From assembly GCF_003991205.1 (NCBI RefSeq), contig NZ_RXOZ01000033.1:62001-126000 (forward strand): a DNA stretch of 64,000 bases, read 5' to 3'. The stretch is from Georgenia sp. SYP-B2076. Lineage in GTDB: Bacteria; Actinomycetota; Actinomycetes; Actinomycetales; Actinomycetaceae. Of the stretch, positions 27,884-36,712 are shown in pieces. Made by a program: the position numbers and the translations under genes. Numbering within the stretch: position 1 is the first letter of the stretch; every line of letters begins with the position of its first letter. Below the pieces are notes generated by a model. That model was not told where the DNA came from. It made no database searches and saw only the letters and a list, made by a program, of their open reading frames with translations.

Positions 27884-30583
27884 ATGAGCGAGGCAGCACG
27901 GCCCACGGCCGCGACCACGGGCCAGAACAGCCGCGGCGCGGCCCGCCACGAGATCCCGGACGCCATGCGCCACGACGTGCGGTACCTGGGCGGGCTGCTG
28001 GGGGAGGTGCTCACCGAGTACGGCCGCCCCGGCCTGTTCGAGGACGTCGAGCAGCTGCGGGAGCTGGCGATCGCCGCCGTCGAGGACGGCGGCGGCGACC
28101 ACCTCGCCCGCGCCGCCGCGCTGGTGGAGTCCTTCTCCAGCGAGCGGGCCGAGGAGGTGGCGCGCGCCTTCACGTGCTACTTCCACCTGACGAACCTGGC
28201 TGAGGAGCAGCACCGCGTGCGCACGCTGCGCGCCCGTGAGGGGGAGGTGCCCCTGGCCGAGCAGCGCCCGTCGGACTCCATCGCGGCCGCCCTCGCCCAC
28301 CTCGCCGGCGAGGTGGGCCAGGATGAGGCCGAGCGCAGGCTCGCCGGGCTCCGGTTCCACCCGGTGCTGACGGCGCACCCGACCGAGGCGCGGCGGAACG
28401 CGATCGCCAACAGCATCCGGCGTATCAGCGAGCTCCTCGACGACCGCGACGACCCGCGGATGGGACCGGGCGCGCTGGAGGAGAACCGCCGCCGCATGCT
28501 GGCCGAGATCGACAACCTGTGGCGCACCGCGCAGCTGCGCCCCGCGAACCCGTCCCCGCTGGACGAGGTGCGCACCTCCCTAGCGGTGTTCGACTCCTCG
28601 CTCTTCAACGTCTTCCCCGCCGTCTACCGCCGCCTCGACGACTGGATCCAGGGCGAGGACCGCGGGCTGCGGGCGCCGAAGGCTCCCGCGTTCGTGCGCC
28701 TGGGCTCCTGGATCGGTGGGGACCGGGACGGCAACCCGAACGTCACCGCCCCGATCACCCGCCAGGCCGCCGCGCAGTCCTCCGAGCGCGTGCTGACCGC
28801 CCTGGAGCGGGTGGCCCGCCAGGTGGGCCTGGGCCTGACCCTGGACGACCGCTTCACCCCGCCGAGCCCCGAGCTGTCCGCCCTGTGGCTGCGTCAGCGT
28901 CAGTACTCGCCCGAGGCGGCGGAGCAGGCGGCCGAGCACTCGCCCGGCGAGACGCACCGCCGCGTGCTGCTCGTCATCGCCGCGCGAATCGCGGCGACCC
29001 GGCGCCGCGACGCCGACCTCGCCTACGGCGGCGCCGACGAGCTCCGGGCCGACCTCGCCGTCATCCAGGACTCGCTGGTGGCCGCCGGCGCCGGGCGCGC
29101 CGCGTACGGGCCGCTGCAGGACTTCATCTGGCAGGTGGAGACGTTCGGTTTCCACCTCTCGGAGATGGAGGTGCGCCAGCACTCCAAGGTCCACGCGCAG
29201 ACCCTCGCGTGGCTCGACGACCCGGGCTCCGTCACGTCGCCGGCCGTGCCGCCGGAGGAGGTGCTCGAGACGTTCCGCTCCATCGCCTCCGTCCAGCGCC
29301 GCCACGGCGTGGACGCCTGCCGGCGCTACATCATCTCGTTCACCAAGTCGGCGCAGAACATCGCCGACGTCTACGCCCTCGCCGAGCGGGCCCTCGGCTC
29401 CGCCGAGGCGGCGCCCGTCCTCGACGTCATCCCGCTGTTCGAGACCTTCGACGACCTGAGGGCCGCCCCGGAGATCCTCGACGGGATGCTGCGGCTGCCC
29501 GCCGTCCAGCGCCGCCTCGCGCAGTCCGACCGCCGCATGGAGGTCATGCTCGGCTACTCCGACTCCGCCAAGGACGTCGGCCCGGTCTCCGCGACGCTGG
29601 CGCTGTACGAGGCGCAGCAGCGCATCGCGGAGTGGGCCCGGGAGAACGCCATCGTCCTCACGCAGTTCCACGGCCGCGGCGGCGCGCTCGGCCGCGGGGG
29701 CGGCCCGGCGAACCGGGCCATCCTCGCCCAGCCGCCGCACTCGGTGGAGCTGCGGTTCAAGGTGACCGAGCAGGGCGAGGTCATCAACGCCCGCTACGGC
29801 AACCCGGACATCGCCGTGCGCCACATCGAGCAGGTCGCCGCCGCCACCCTCATGGCGTCCGCGCCGTCGGTCCAGTCCCGTAACGCCGGGGCGGCCGAGC
29901 GCTACGCCGAGCTCGCCGCCCGCCTGGACGCCGTCTCGCGGGAACGCTTCTTCGAGCTCATCCACGCGGAGGGCTTCGCGCCCTGGTTCGCCGAGGTCAC
30001 CCCGCAGGAGGAGATCGGCCTGCTCGCCATCGGCTCGCGGCCCTCCCGGCGGGGGCTGAGCGTGGAGTCGCTCGACGACCTGCGCGCGATTCCCTGGAAC
30101 TTCGCCTGGACCCAGGCCCGGATCAACCTCACCGGGTGGTTCGGGCTCGGCTCGGCGCTCGACGCCGTCGGCGACCTCGACGTGCTGCGCCGGGCGTACG
30201 CGGAGTGGCCGCTGCTGGCCACGATGATCGACAACGTCGAGATGTCGCTGGCCAAGACCGACCCGCGGATCGCGCGGCGCTATCTCGAGCTCGGCGACCG
30301 GGACGACCTCGCCCAGATGGTCATGGCCGAGCTGGACCTGACGACCACGTGGGTCCTGGCGATCACCGGCCACGCGCACCTCCTCGAGGGGCACCGTGTC
30401 CTCGGGCGCGCGGTCCAGCTCCGCAACCCCTACGTCGACGCGCTCTCCCTGCTCCAGCTGCGCGCCCTGCGGGTGCTGCGCGACTCCTCCCGCGAGCTGA
30501 GCGAGCAGGAGGTCGCCGACCAGCATCGCCTGCTCCTCCTGACGCTCAAGGGCGTGGCCGCGGGCCTGCAGAACACCGGCTGA
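27884..30583 (+). CDS. ppc: Phosphoenolpyruvate carboxylase
   Basis: Ppc carboxylates phosphoenolpyruvate with bicarbonate to oxaloacetate, replenishing the TCA cycle. The 899-aa enzyme has the catalytic LTAHPTEARR, SWIGGDRDGNP, LGYSDSAKDVG and FHGRGGALGRGGGP, and ends in the family-typical QNTG. ATG 27884 gives MSEAARPT and is the leaderless start. It is a complete, full-length gene. It lies between the murI pair and rph, where M. tuberculosis has no ppc, so it looks like a lineage-specific insertion into an otherwise conserved block. Confidence 0.97.
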   Translation: MSEAARPTAATTGQNSRGAARHEIPDAMRHDVRYLGGLLGEVLTEYGRPGLFEDVEQLRELAIAAVEDGGGDHLARAAALVESFSSERAEEVARAFTCYFHLTNLAEEQHRVRTLRAREGEVPLAEQRPSDSIAAALAHLAGEVGQDEAERRLAGLRFHPVLTAHPTEARRNAIANSIRRISELLDDRDDPRMGPGALEENRRRMLAEIDNLWRTAQLRPANPSPLDEVRTSLAVFDSSLFNVFPAVYRRLDDWIQGEDRGLRAPKAPAFVRLGSWIGGDRDGNPNVTAPITRQAAAQSSERVLTALERVARQVGLGLTLDDRFTPPSPELSALWLRQRQYSPEAAEQAAEHSPGETHRRVLLVIAARIAATRRRDADLAYGGADELRADLAVIQDSLVAAGAGRAAYGPLQDFIWQVETFGFHLSEMEVRQHSKVHAQTLAWLDDPGSVTSPAVPPEEVLETFRSIASVQRRHGVDACRRYIISFTKSAQNIADVYALAERALGSAEAAPVLDVIPLFETFDDLRAAPEILDGMLRLPAVQRRLAQSDRRMEVMLGYSDSAKDVGPVSATLALYEAQQRIAEWARENAIVLTQFHGRGGALGRGGGPANRAILAQPPHSVELRFKVTEQGEVINARYGNPDIAVRHIEQVAAATLMASAPSVQSRNAGAAERYAELAARLDAVSRERFFELIHAEGFAPWFAEVTPQEEIGLLAIGSRPSRRGLSVESLDDLRAIPWNFAWTQARINLTGWFGLGSALDAVGDLDVLRRAYAEWPLLATMIDNVEMSLAKTDPRIARRYLELGDRDDLAQMVMAELDLTTTWVLAITGHAHLLEGHRVLGRAVQLRNPYVDALSLLQLRALRVLRDSSRELSEQEVADQHRLLLLTLKGVAAGLQNTG

Positions 30584-30646
30584 CCCCTCGCGGCGAGCGG
30601 TCATCTCCTCGCCGACCCCTCCCGGCGAGCGGTCATCTCCTCGCCG
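30583..30646 (+). repeat. Two tandem 32-bp units, each a hairpin, at the ppc 3' end
   Basis: Units 30583-30614 and 30615-30646 differ at one base. Each holds the inverted repeat CGGCGAG/CTCGCCG around a 10-nt loop that contains GGTCATCTC. The first unit begins on the last base of the ppc stop codon. They may act as tandem terminators or RNA-stabilising structures. Confidence 0.8.
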
Positions 30647-30648
30647 AC

Positions 30649-30701
30649 CCGACGGCGCCCCTTTCCCGGGGGCCCCGTTCGGGCGTCCGCGGCGCCGTCG
30701 G
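30649..30701. terminator. Hairpin between convergent ppc and the MarR gene
   Basis: An 11-bp stem (30649-30659 with 30691-30701) encloses a G/C-rich loop that can fold further. Confidence 0.55.
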
Positions 30702-30787
30702 CTCAGCGGCGCGGGCGCGCGGGCGCCGAGGCGGCGGCCGCCCCGGCTCCGGCCCCAGCCGGGTCGTGGCCACGCCGTGCCTCGTGC

Positions 30788-31309
30788 TCATTCGTCGGCG
30801 TTCCCGGTCACGGGCGCGCCGGTGGTTCTGGTGCCGGTGGCCCCGGCGCTGCGGGCCGTGAGGTTCTCGGCGAGCGAGGCGCTGAACCGGTCCAGGGTCT
30901 CGATCGCGACGGCGACCGCGCGGCGGTCCTGGTCGGGCAGCCGCCGCAGCTCGGCGGCGACGACCTCGCTCCGACGGCGGTTCTCCCGCCGCCGGTGCTC
31001 CTCACCCGCCGGGGTCAGGCGGACGAGCACGGCGCGCGCGTCGGTCGGGTCGGGGGAGCGCCGGACCAGCCCGGCGCGCTCGAGCCGGATGATCTGTTCC
31101 GTGGCGCTGGGCACCCTGATGCCCAGGCGGCGGGCGATCACGTTCACCCGCAGCGGCCCGGCTGCGACCATGTTGAGCGTGCTGAGCTGGGCGGACGTCA
31201 CGCCGCTCTCGACGTCGAGGGTGCGCATGACGAACACCGCGTCCCGGACGACGGTGCGGAACTGGTCGGCGAGGGCGAACAGCTCCTCGTCGTAGGGGGC
31301 TTCCGGCAT
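30788..31309 (-). CDS. MarR family transcriptional regulator
   Basis: The 173-aa protein has a winged-helix MarR fold: [28 protein letters not shown] (helices), [19 protein letters not shown] (recognition helix) and the wing [16 protein letters not shown]. The C-terminus is a Gly/Thr/Ala-rich tail. ATG 31309 follows AGGG. A short palindrome lies 16 bp upstream and suggests autoregulation. It is divergent from rph and convergent with ppc, so neither neighbour is an obvious target. The ligand is unknown. Confidence 0.88.
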   Translation of the reverse strand: MPEAPYDEELFALADQFRTVVRDAVFVMRTLDVESGVTSAQLSTLNMVAAGPLRVNVIARRLGIRVPSATEQIIRLERAGLVRRSPDPTDARAVLVRLTPAGEEHRRRENRRRSEVVAAELRRLPDQDRRAVAVAIETLDRFSASLAENLTARSAGATGTRTTGAPVTGNADE

Positions 31310-31324
31310 ATCGAGAAACCCTAA

Positions 31325-31339
31325 TAGGCAGGGCGCCTA
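31325..31339. promoter_or_regulatory. Candidate MarR operator
   Basis: TAGGC (31325-31329) and GCCTA (31335-31339) form a 15-nt inverted repeat just upstream of the MarR gene. Its AT content stands out locally. Confidence 0.5.
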
Positions 31340-31349
31340 ACTGGGGCTC

Positions 31350-31400
31350 GCCGGCGGCCGGGACCGGCGTGCCGGCGGCCGGGACCGGCGTGCCGGCGGG
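31350..31400. repeat. 21-bp tandem repeat upstream of rph
   Basis: Two exact 21-nt copies (31350-31370, 31371-31391) and a 9-nt partial third copy lie between the MarR gene and rph. Confidence 0.85.
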
Positions 31401-31439
31401 CGCCGCAGGCCGGGCGACCTCGGTGTCACCCGGTCCGGG

Positions 31440-31445
31440 TAGCCT
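31440..31445 (+). promoter_or_regulatory. Leaderless -10 box (TAGCCT) for rph
   Basis: TAGCCT ends 7 nt before ATG 31453. Confidence 0.6.
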
Positions 31446-31452
31446 CGACGGC

Positions 31453-32231
<779 letters not shown>

Positions 32232-32235
<4 letters not shown>

Positions 32236-32861
32236 GGCCCGCGCCCGAGGGGGCCCGGCTGCTGCTCGCCACCCACAACGCCCACAAGGTCGGCGAGCTC
32301 CGCGCCATCCTCGCCCCGCTGCTGCCCGGGCTGGACGCCGGCGCCGTCCTGGGGGCGAAGGACGTCGGCGCGCCGGAGCCCGTCGAGGACGGCGTGACCT
32401 TCGCCGAGAACGCCCTGATCAAGGCCCGGGCGCTGGTGGCCGCCACCGGGCTGCCCGCCGTCGCGGACGACTCCGGGCTGTGCGTCGACGTCCTCGGCGG
32501 GGCGCCGGGGGTGTTCTCCGCGCGGTGGTGCGGCCGCCACGGGGACGACCGCGCCAACCTGGAGCTGCTGCTCGCCCAGGTGGCGGACGTGCCGGCGCGG
32601 CACCGCGGGGCGCACTTCGCGTGCGCGGCCGCGCTCGTCACGCCGTCGGGGCTCGAGGTCGTGGAGGAGGGCACCATGCCCGGGACGCTGCTGACCGCGC
32701 CGCGCGGGGACGGCGGCTTCGGCTACGACCCGATCCTGCGGCCGGTCGGTGAGACCCGGTCGGCCGCCGAGCTGAGCCCGGCCGAGAAGAACGCGATCAG
32801 CCACCGCGGCAAGGCCTTCGCCGCGCTTGCGCCGCACGTCGTCGCCGCGCTCACCGCGTGA
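32232..32861 (+). CDS. rdgB: RdgB/HAM1 non-canonical purine NTP pyrophosphatase
   Basis: RdgB hydrolyses ITP, dITP and XTP to monophosphates and keeps damaged purines out of nucleic acids. The 209-aa protein has [11 protein letters not shown] (the TxNxxK motif), [21 protein letters not shown] and the C-terminal [12 protein letters not shown] 32232 overlaps the rph stop codon. The gene order and motifs make this assignment firm. Confidence 0.95.
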
Positions 32862-32946
32862 GGACCGGTCCCGGCGCGGCATCCGGGACGGGGGCGCGCG
32901 CCTGAGAGGACGATGGTCCCTGCGTCCCGGGCCCCCTTCTTGGTGG

Positions 32947-33001
32947 ACTGGATGAGTACCGACCGTGCTCATCCAGTGGCGGCCCCGGCAGGAGGGCCGC
33001 C
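32947..33001 (+). promoter_or_regulatory. Operator-like inverted repeat and adjacent hairpin upstream of adh
   Basis: ACTGGATGAG (32947-32956) and CTCATCCAGT (32968-32977) form a perfect 10-bp inverted repeat with an 11-nt spacer. Directly after it, GGCGGCCC (32978-32985) and GGGCCGCC (32994-33001) form a hairpin with AGGA in its loop, just before the adh ribosome binding site. Confidence 0.6.
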
Positions 33002-33019
33002 GTCAGAGAGGTGGATCCC

Positions 33020-34090
33020 ATGACCAGCACCAGCAAGGAGCAGCGCCCGGGTGCCCCGGCCGGCGGCAGCATGCGTGCCGCCGTCGTGCACGAGCTGGGT
33101 GCGCCCCTCGCCGTCGACACCGTCGCCGTCCCCGAGCCAGGTCCCTTCCAGGCCCTGGTCCGGGTCGAGTACACCGGGGTGTGCCACACGGACCTGCACG
33201 CCGTCCACGGTGACTGGCCCGTCAGGCCCACGCCGGCCTTCATCCCCGGCCACGAGGGCGCCGGCACCGTCGTGGCCGTCGGCGAGTCCGTCACCCGCGT
33301 GCGGGTGGGGGACAGGGTCGGGAACGCGTGGCTCGCCAGCGCCTGCGGGGAGTGCGAGTACTGCGAGACCGGCTGGGAGACGCTCTGCGCGAGCCAGCAG
33401 AACAGCGGCTACTCGGTGGACGGCTCCTTCGGCCAGTACATGCTCGTCGACTCGCGCTACTGCCCGCGCATCCCGGACGGCGTGGACCTCGCCGCCGCCG
33501 CGCCGATCCTGTGCGCCGGCGTGACCGTCTACAAGGGTCTGAAGGTGACCGATGCCAGGCCGGGCGAGTGGGTGCTGATCTCCGGGATCGGCGGCCTCGG
33601 GCACATCGCCGTGCAGTACGCCGTCGCGATGGGGCTGCGGGTGGCCGCCGTCGACGTCGAGGACGCCAAGCTGGACCTCGCGCGCACGCACGGCGCCGAG
33701 GTGACCGTCAACGCGGCGACCACCGACGACCCCGCCGCCGAGATCACGGCCCGCACGGGCGGCGTGCACGGCGCGCTCGTCACGGCGGTCAACGCGCATG
33801 CGTTCCCCCAGGCCGTGGGGGCGCTGCGCCGCGGGGGCACGGTAGTCCTCGTCGGCCTGCCGCCGGAGAGCTTCCCGCTGGACATCTTCACCACGGTGCT
33901 CTTCGGCCTGACCGTCCGCGGCTCCATCGTGGGCACCCGCAAGGACATGGAGGAGGCGCTCGACTTCTTCGCCCGCGGCAAGGTCGCCCCGACGTTCACC
34001 ACCCGGCCGCTGGCCGACGTCAACGAGATCTTCGCGGAGATGGCGGCCGGGCGGATCGACGGGCGCGTCGTCATGGCGATGGACCTCTAG
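33020..34090 (+). CDS. Zinc-dependent alcohol dehydrogenase (AdhP-like)
   Basis: The 356-aa medium-chain dehydrogenase interconverts alcohols and aldehydes with NAD(P). The catalytic zinc ligands are in GVCHTDLHAV and PGHEGAG. The four structural zinc cysteines are in the segment ACGECEYCETGWETLC. The nucleotide site is GIGGLGHIAVQYA. It resembles NAD-dependent AdhP/AdhA ethanol dehydrogenases. ATG 33020 follows AGAGAGGTGG; an in-frame GTG at 33011 lies inside that site and is less likely. A large operator-like repeat precedes it, so it is probably regulated. An acetaldehyde-type dehydrogenase lies 6 kb downstream on the other strand. Confidence 0.92.
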   Translation: MTSTSKEQRPGAPAGGSMRAAVVHELGAPLAVDTVAVPEPGPFQALVRVEYTGVCHTDLHAVHGDWPVRPTPAFIPGHEGAGTVVAVGESVTRVRVGDRVGNAWLASACGECEYCETGWETLCASQQNSGYSVDGSFGQYMLVDSRYCPRIPDGVDLAAAAPILCAGVTVYKGLKVTDARPGEWVLISGIGGLGHIAVQYAVAMGLRVAAVDVEDAKLDLARTHGAEVTVNAATTDDPAAEITARTGGVHGALVTAVNAHAFPQAVGALRRGGTVVLVGLPPESFPLDIFTTVLFGLTVRGSIVGTRKDMEEALDFFARGKVAPTFTTRPLADVNEIFAEMAAGRIDGRVVMAMDL

Positions 34091-34131
34091 AGCCGGGCTC
34101 GCGCTGCGCCGCGGTCCGGAAGGTGCGCGCG

Positions 34132-34160
34132 GGTGCCGGCGGACCTGGTTCGCCGGCACC
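34132..34160. terminator. Hairpin between convergent adh and DUF3054 genes
   Basis: A 10-bp perfect stem (34132-34141 with 34151-34160) with a 9-nt loop. Confidence 0.65.
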
Positions 34161-34204
34161 GCACGCGCGGGCGCAGCGGGCCGCTGCGTCGCGCGCGCCT
34201 GGCG

Positions 34205-34603
34205 TCAGGCCGTGCCGGCCCGCTCGCGTCGCCGCTCGATGACCTCCGGGACCACGCGCCAGCCGATGAGCAGCACGGCGAGCACGAGCGCCGTCACCAG
34301 CGGGAACGCGCCGGAGACCCCGCCGCCGGTGAGGGCGCGCAGCGCCAGGCCGACGATCACCGTGCCCGCCCAGATCACGACCCCGGAGGGCCAGAGGATC
34401 AGGGGCACGGACCGCACCGGCGTCATCCAGGCCACGGCCAGTCCGACGAGGAACGGCCACGCCGTGTCGAGGAGCTCGCTGAGCGGCGAGCCGTGCATCG
34501 TCAAGCCGACGATCGCGAAGACGAGCACGCACACCAGGTCGATGCCGAACCACCAGAACGGGTGGATGGGGCCGGAGGCGATGGGTTCGGGGTCAGTCTC
34601 CAT
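34205..34603 (-). CDS. DUF3054 four-helix membrane protein
   Basis: The 132-aa protein has four predicted membrane helices, starting with HPFWWFGIDLVCVLVFAIVG and followed by AWPFLVGLAVAWM, a third near LILWPSGVVIWAGTVIVGLA and a fourth at LVTALVLAVLLIGW. This layout and length fit DUF3054, a family of unknown function. Its start ATG overlaps the stop of the upstream Nudix-like gene by one base (TGATG), so the two are translationally coupled. Confidence 0.8.
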   Translation of the reverse strand: METDPEPIASGPIHPFWWFGIDLVCVLVFAIVGLTMHGSPLSELLDTAWPFLVGLAVAWMTPVRSVPLILWPSGVVIWAGTVIVGLALRALTGGGVSGAFPLVTALVLAVLLIGWRVVPEVIERRRERAGTA

Positions 34604-35139
34604 CAGCGCAGCCTCCCCAGGTTGGCCAGCGCCTGGCGGAGCAGGCTGGCGTGGCCCTCGCTCATGTCACCGAGGACCTCGGGGGTGAGCGCCTCGGCGG
34701 GGGTGAGCCACGTCATCTCCAGGGTGTCGTGGCTGGGCCGGCAGTCGCCGACGACGGGGACGATGTAGGCGAGGGAGACGGCGTGCTGGCGGGCGTCGTA
34801 GAACGCGCTGCCCGGGGTAGGGAAGTACTCGCCGACGGCGTAGGGCTGCGGCGCCAGGGGCAGGCGCGGCAGCGCCATCGGCCCGAGGTCCTTCTCGAGG
34901 TGGCGCTCCAGCGCCTGCCGGATGGTCTCGTGGAAGAGCACCCGCCCGGAGACCAGCGCGCGGGAGATCGTGCCGGCGTCGGTGGCGCGCAGCAGCAGGC
35001 CCACCGCCTCCAGCTCCCCGTGCGCGTCCACGCGGACGGGCAGGGCGTCGATGTACAGGATGGGGACCTTGCGGCGGACCAGGTCGAGGTCCTCGGGGGA
35101 GAGCCAGGGACCGAGGTCGCCGCTCGCGATGTCATTCAC
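34603..35139 (-). CDS. Nudix-fold protein of the DUF4916 type with a degenerate Nudix box
   Basis: The 178-aa protein begins MNDIASGDLGPWLSPEDLDL and contains a Nudix-like helix SGRVLFHETIRQALERHLE, then KDLG. Compared with the canonical GX5EX7REUXEEXGU box, the key Glu pair is replaced by Lys-Asp and the Arg-Glu by Arg-His. Metal-dependent hydrolysis may therefore be lost or altered. GTG 35139 is the start; CGATAGAAAC upstream could be its -10 region. It is coupled to the DUF3054 gene. The function is unknown. Confidence 0.75.
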   Translation of the reverse strand: MNDIASGDLGPWLSPEDLDLVRRKVPILYIDALPVRVDAHGELEAVGLLLRATDAGTISRALVSGRVLFHETIRQALERHLEKDLGPMALPRLPLAPQPYAVGEYFPTPGSAFYDARQHAVSLAYIVPVVGDCRPSHDTLEMTWLTPAEALTPEVLGDMSEGHASLLRQALANLGRLR

Positions 35140-35235
35140 CCCTTGTTTCTATCGTGCCGGGGCGCTCGATGCGAGGTCGGCCCGCGGGCACGCGCGCGCC
35201 TGGCCCGGTCTCGGCCGGGAAAGGGCGTGAAACGA

Positions 35236-35320
35236 TGGTGCGCGAGAGGGGACTCGAACCCCTACGCCCGAAGGCACCAGGACCTAAACCTGGCGCGGCT
35301 GCCAATTACGCCACTCGCGC
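35236..35320 (-). tRNA. tRNA-Leu (anticodon TAG)
   Basis: The acceptor strands GCGCGAG and CTCGCGC pair fully. The anticodon loop TTTAGGT between CCAGG and CCTGG gives TAG, which reads CUA/CUN. A long variable arm with TTCG is typical of class II tRNA-Leu. The 3' CCA is encoded (35236-35238). Confidence 0.96.
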
Positions 35321-35406
35321 TCGCGATCGAGCCTACGCGGCCTGGAGTGTCGTGCCCGACGTCGGCGCGCGGGCGGGCGGCAGCCGGCCGGGACCACGAC
35401 AGCAGG

Positions 35407-35470
35407 TGACCGGTCACGAGACTGTCAGTAGATGACCGGTCACGCCCCTGTGCGCGTAGATGACCGGTCA
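35407..35470. repeat. Three TGACCGGTCA palindromes, probable mobile-element remnant
   Basis: TGACCGGTCA occurs at 35407-35416, 35433-35442 and 35461-35470. GTCAGTAGATGACC (35424-35437) matches exactly, in reverse orientation, a sequence at 48972-48985. The 204-bp gap between tRNA-Leu and bcp contains no gene. An insertion-sequence end or a dispersed intergenic repeat is likely; no transposase is present. Confidence 0.6.
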
Positions 35471-35524
35471 TGCCTGGTGTTCGGCGGCTCACACCGTGCG
35501 CTAGTACTTGACCTGTCGGCGCCT

Positions 35525-36001
35525 CTAGTCCACGGCCAGCAGCTTGCGCAGCCGCGCGACGTGGCCGGTGGCCTTGACGTTGTACTGCGCCAGCGTCACG
35601 GCGCCGTCCGGGGCCACCACGACCGTCGAGCGCACGACGCCGACGTAGGTGCGCCCGTAGTTCTTCTTCTCGCCCCAGGCGCCGTACTCCTCGAGGACCT
35701 CGTGGTCGGCGTCGGACGCGAGCGGGAAGGTCAGCGACTCCTTCTCGGCGAAGCGCGCGAGCTTGTCGGGGCCGTCGGGCGACACGCCCACCACGGCGTA
35801 GCCGGCGGCCTGCAGCGAGGCCAGGTTGTCGCGGAAGTCGCACGCCTCCTTCGTGCACCCGGGCGTGGCCGCGGCGGGGTAGAAGTACACGATCACGCCC
35901 TTGTCCGTCGCCTGCCGGAGCTCGGCGAGACGGATCCGGCCGCCGTCGGCCGTGGGAAGGGTGAAGTCGGGGGCGGGGTCGCCGGGGGCGAGACGAGGCA
36001 C
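35525..36001 (-). CDS. bcp: Peroxiredoxin, BCP/thioredoxin-dependent thiol peroxidase (copy 1)
   Basis: The 158-aa protein reduces peroxides with electrons from thioredoxin. The peroxidatic Cys49 lies in TPGCTKEAC and a resolving candidate is Cys54. The family core DKGVIVYFYP and ACDFRDNLASLQ is present. GTG 36001 gives MPRLAPGDPAPDF and follows GGAGA. It lies 29 bp downstream of a second bcp gene on the same strand, a tandem duplication. The two differ around the active site and in the substrate loop (GEKKNYGRTYVGVVR against GPVTFGGRTFDTVHR), so they may differ in peroxide preference. Confidence 0.92.
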   Translation of the reverse strand: MPRLAPGDPAPDFTLPTADGGRIRLAELRQATDKGVIVYFYPAAATPGCTKEACDFRDNLASLQAAGYAVVGVSPDGPDKLARFAEKESLTFPLASDADHEVLEEYGAWGEKKNYGRTYVGVVRSTVVVAPDGAVTLAQYNVKATGHVARLRKLLAVD

Positions 36002-36030
36002 GTACTTCTCCAGGAACGAAGGGGCGGGGT

Positions 36031-36507
36031 TCAGTCGATGCCGAGCTCGGCGCGCAGCGCGCGGACGTGCCCGGTGGGGTCGACGTCGTAACGGGCGACG
36101 ACGAGCGAGCCGTCGGGGTCGACGACGAAGGTGGAGCGGTGCACGGTGTCGAAGGTGCGCCCGCCGAAGGTGACGGGTCCCCAGGTGCCGTAGGCGTCGG
36201 CGACGGCGTGGTCGGCGTCGGACGCGAGGGGGAAGGTGAGGTGCTCCTCGCTCGCGAAGGTCCGGAGTGCCTCGACGGGATCGGCGGAGACGCCGACGAC
36301 GGCGTACCCGGCGCCCTGGAGGGACGCGAGGTTGTCGCGGAAGTCGCAGGCCTGGGTGGTGCATCCGGCAGTGCCGGCCTTCGGGTAGAAGTACACGATG
36401 ACGCCCTTGTCGCTGCGGGCACGCAGGTCGGCGAGGGAGACCTCGCCGCCGTCCGCGGTGGGCAGCGTGAAGTCGGGGGCGGTCTGGGTGGTCCGGAGTG
36501 CGGTCAC
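36031..36507 (-). CDS. bcp: Peroxiredoxin, BCP/thioredoxin-dependent thiol peroxidase (copy 2)
   Basis: The 158-aa paralogue has the same length as its downstream neighbour. Peroxidatic Cys49 sits in GTAGCTTQAC, with Cys54 as resolving candidate. The usual proline before the peroxidatic cysteine region (TPGC) is replaced (TAGC), a small but active-site-adjacent change. GTG 36507 follows AGGAGCT. The shared segments DKGVIVYFYP, ACDFRDNLASLQ, GYAVVGVS and LTFPLASDADH point to duplication. It is the promoter-proximal gene of the pair. Confidence 0.9.
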   Translation of the reverse strand: MTALRTTQTAPDFTLPTADGGEVSLADLRARSDKGVIVYFYPKAGTAGCTTQACDFRDNLASLQGAGYAVVGVSADPVEALRTFASEEHLTFPLASDADHAVADAYGTWGPVTFGGRTFDTVHRSTFVVDPDGSLVVARYDVDPTGHVRALRAELGID

Positions 36508-36712
36508 GGGAGCTCCTGGAGACGGGGAACGCGGTCGGGCGTGCTGTCACCCATCCTCGCACCTCGGGCCCGGATCGCTCATGAGGTGGTCCGGAAAACC
36601 GCCCCACCGAGGCCGCGCGCCGGGCCCGGGCCGGGGCGTTGACAGGCGCGTGCGCGGGCTGGAACGGTTCTCAGGGTTCCGTCTGCCTGGCTCGCGTGAA
36701 GAAGGTCCGCTC

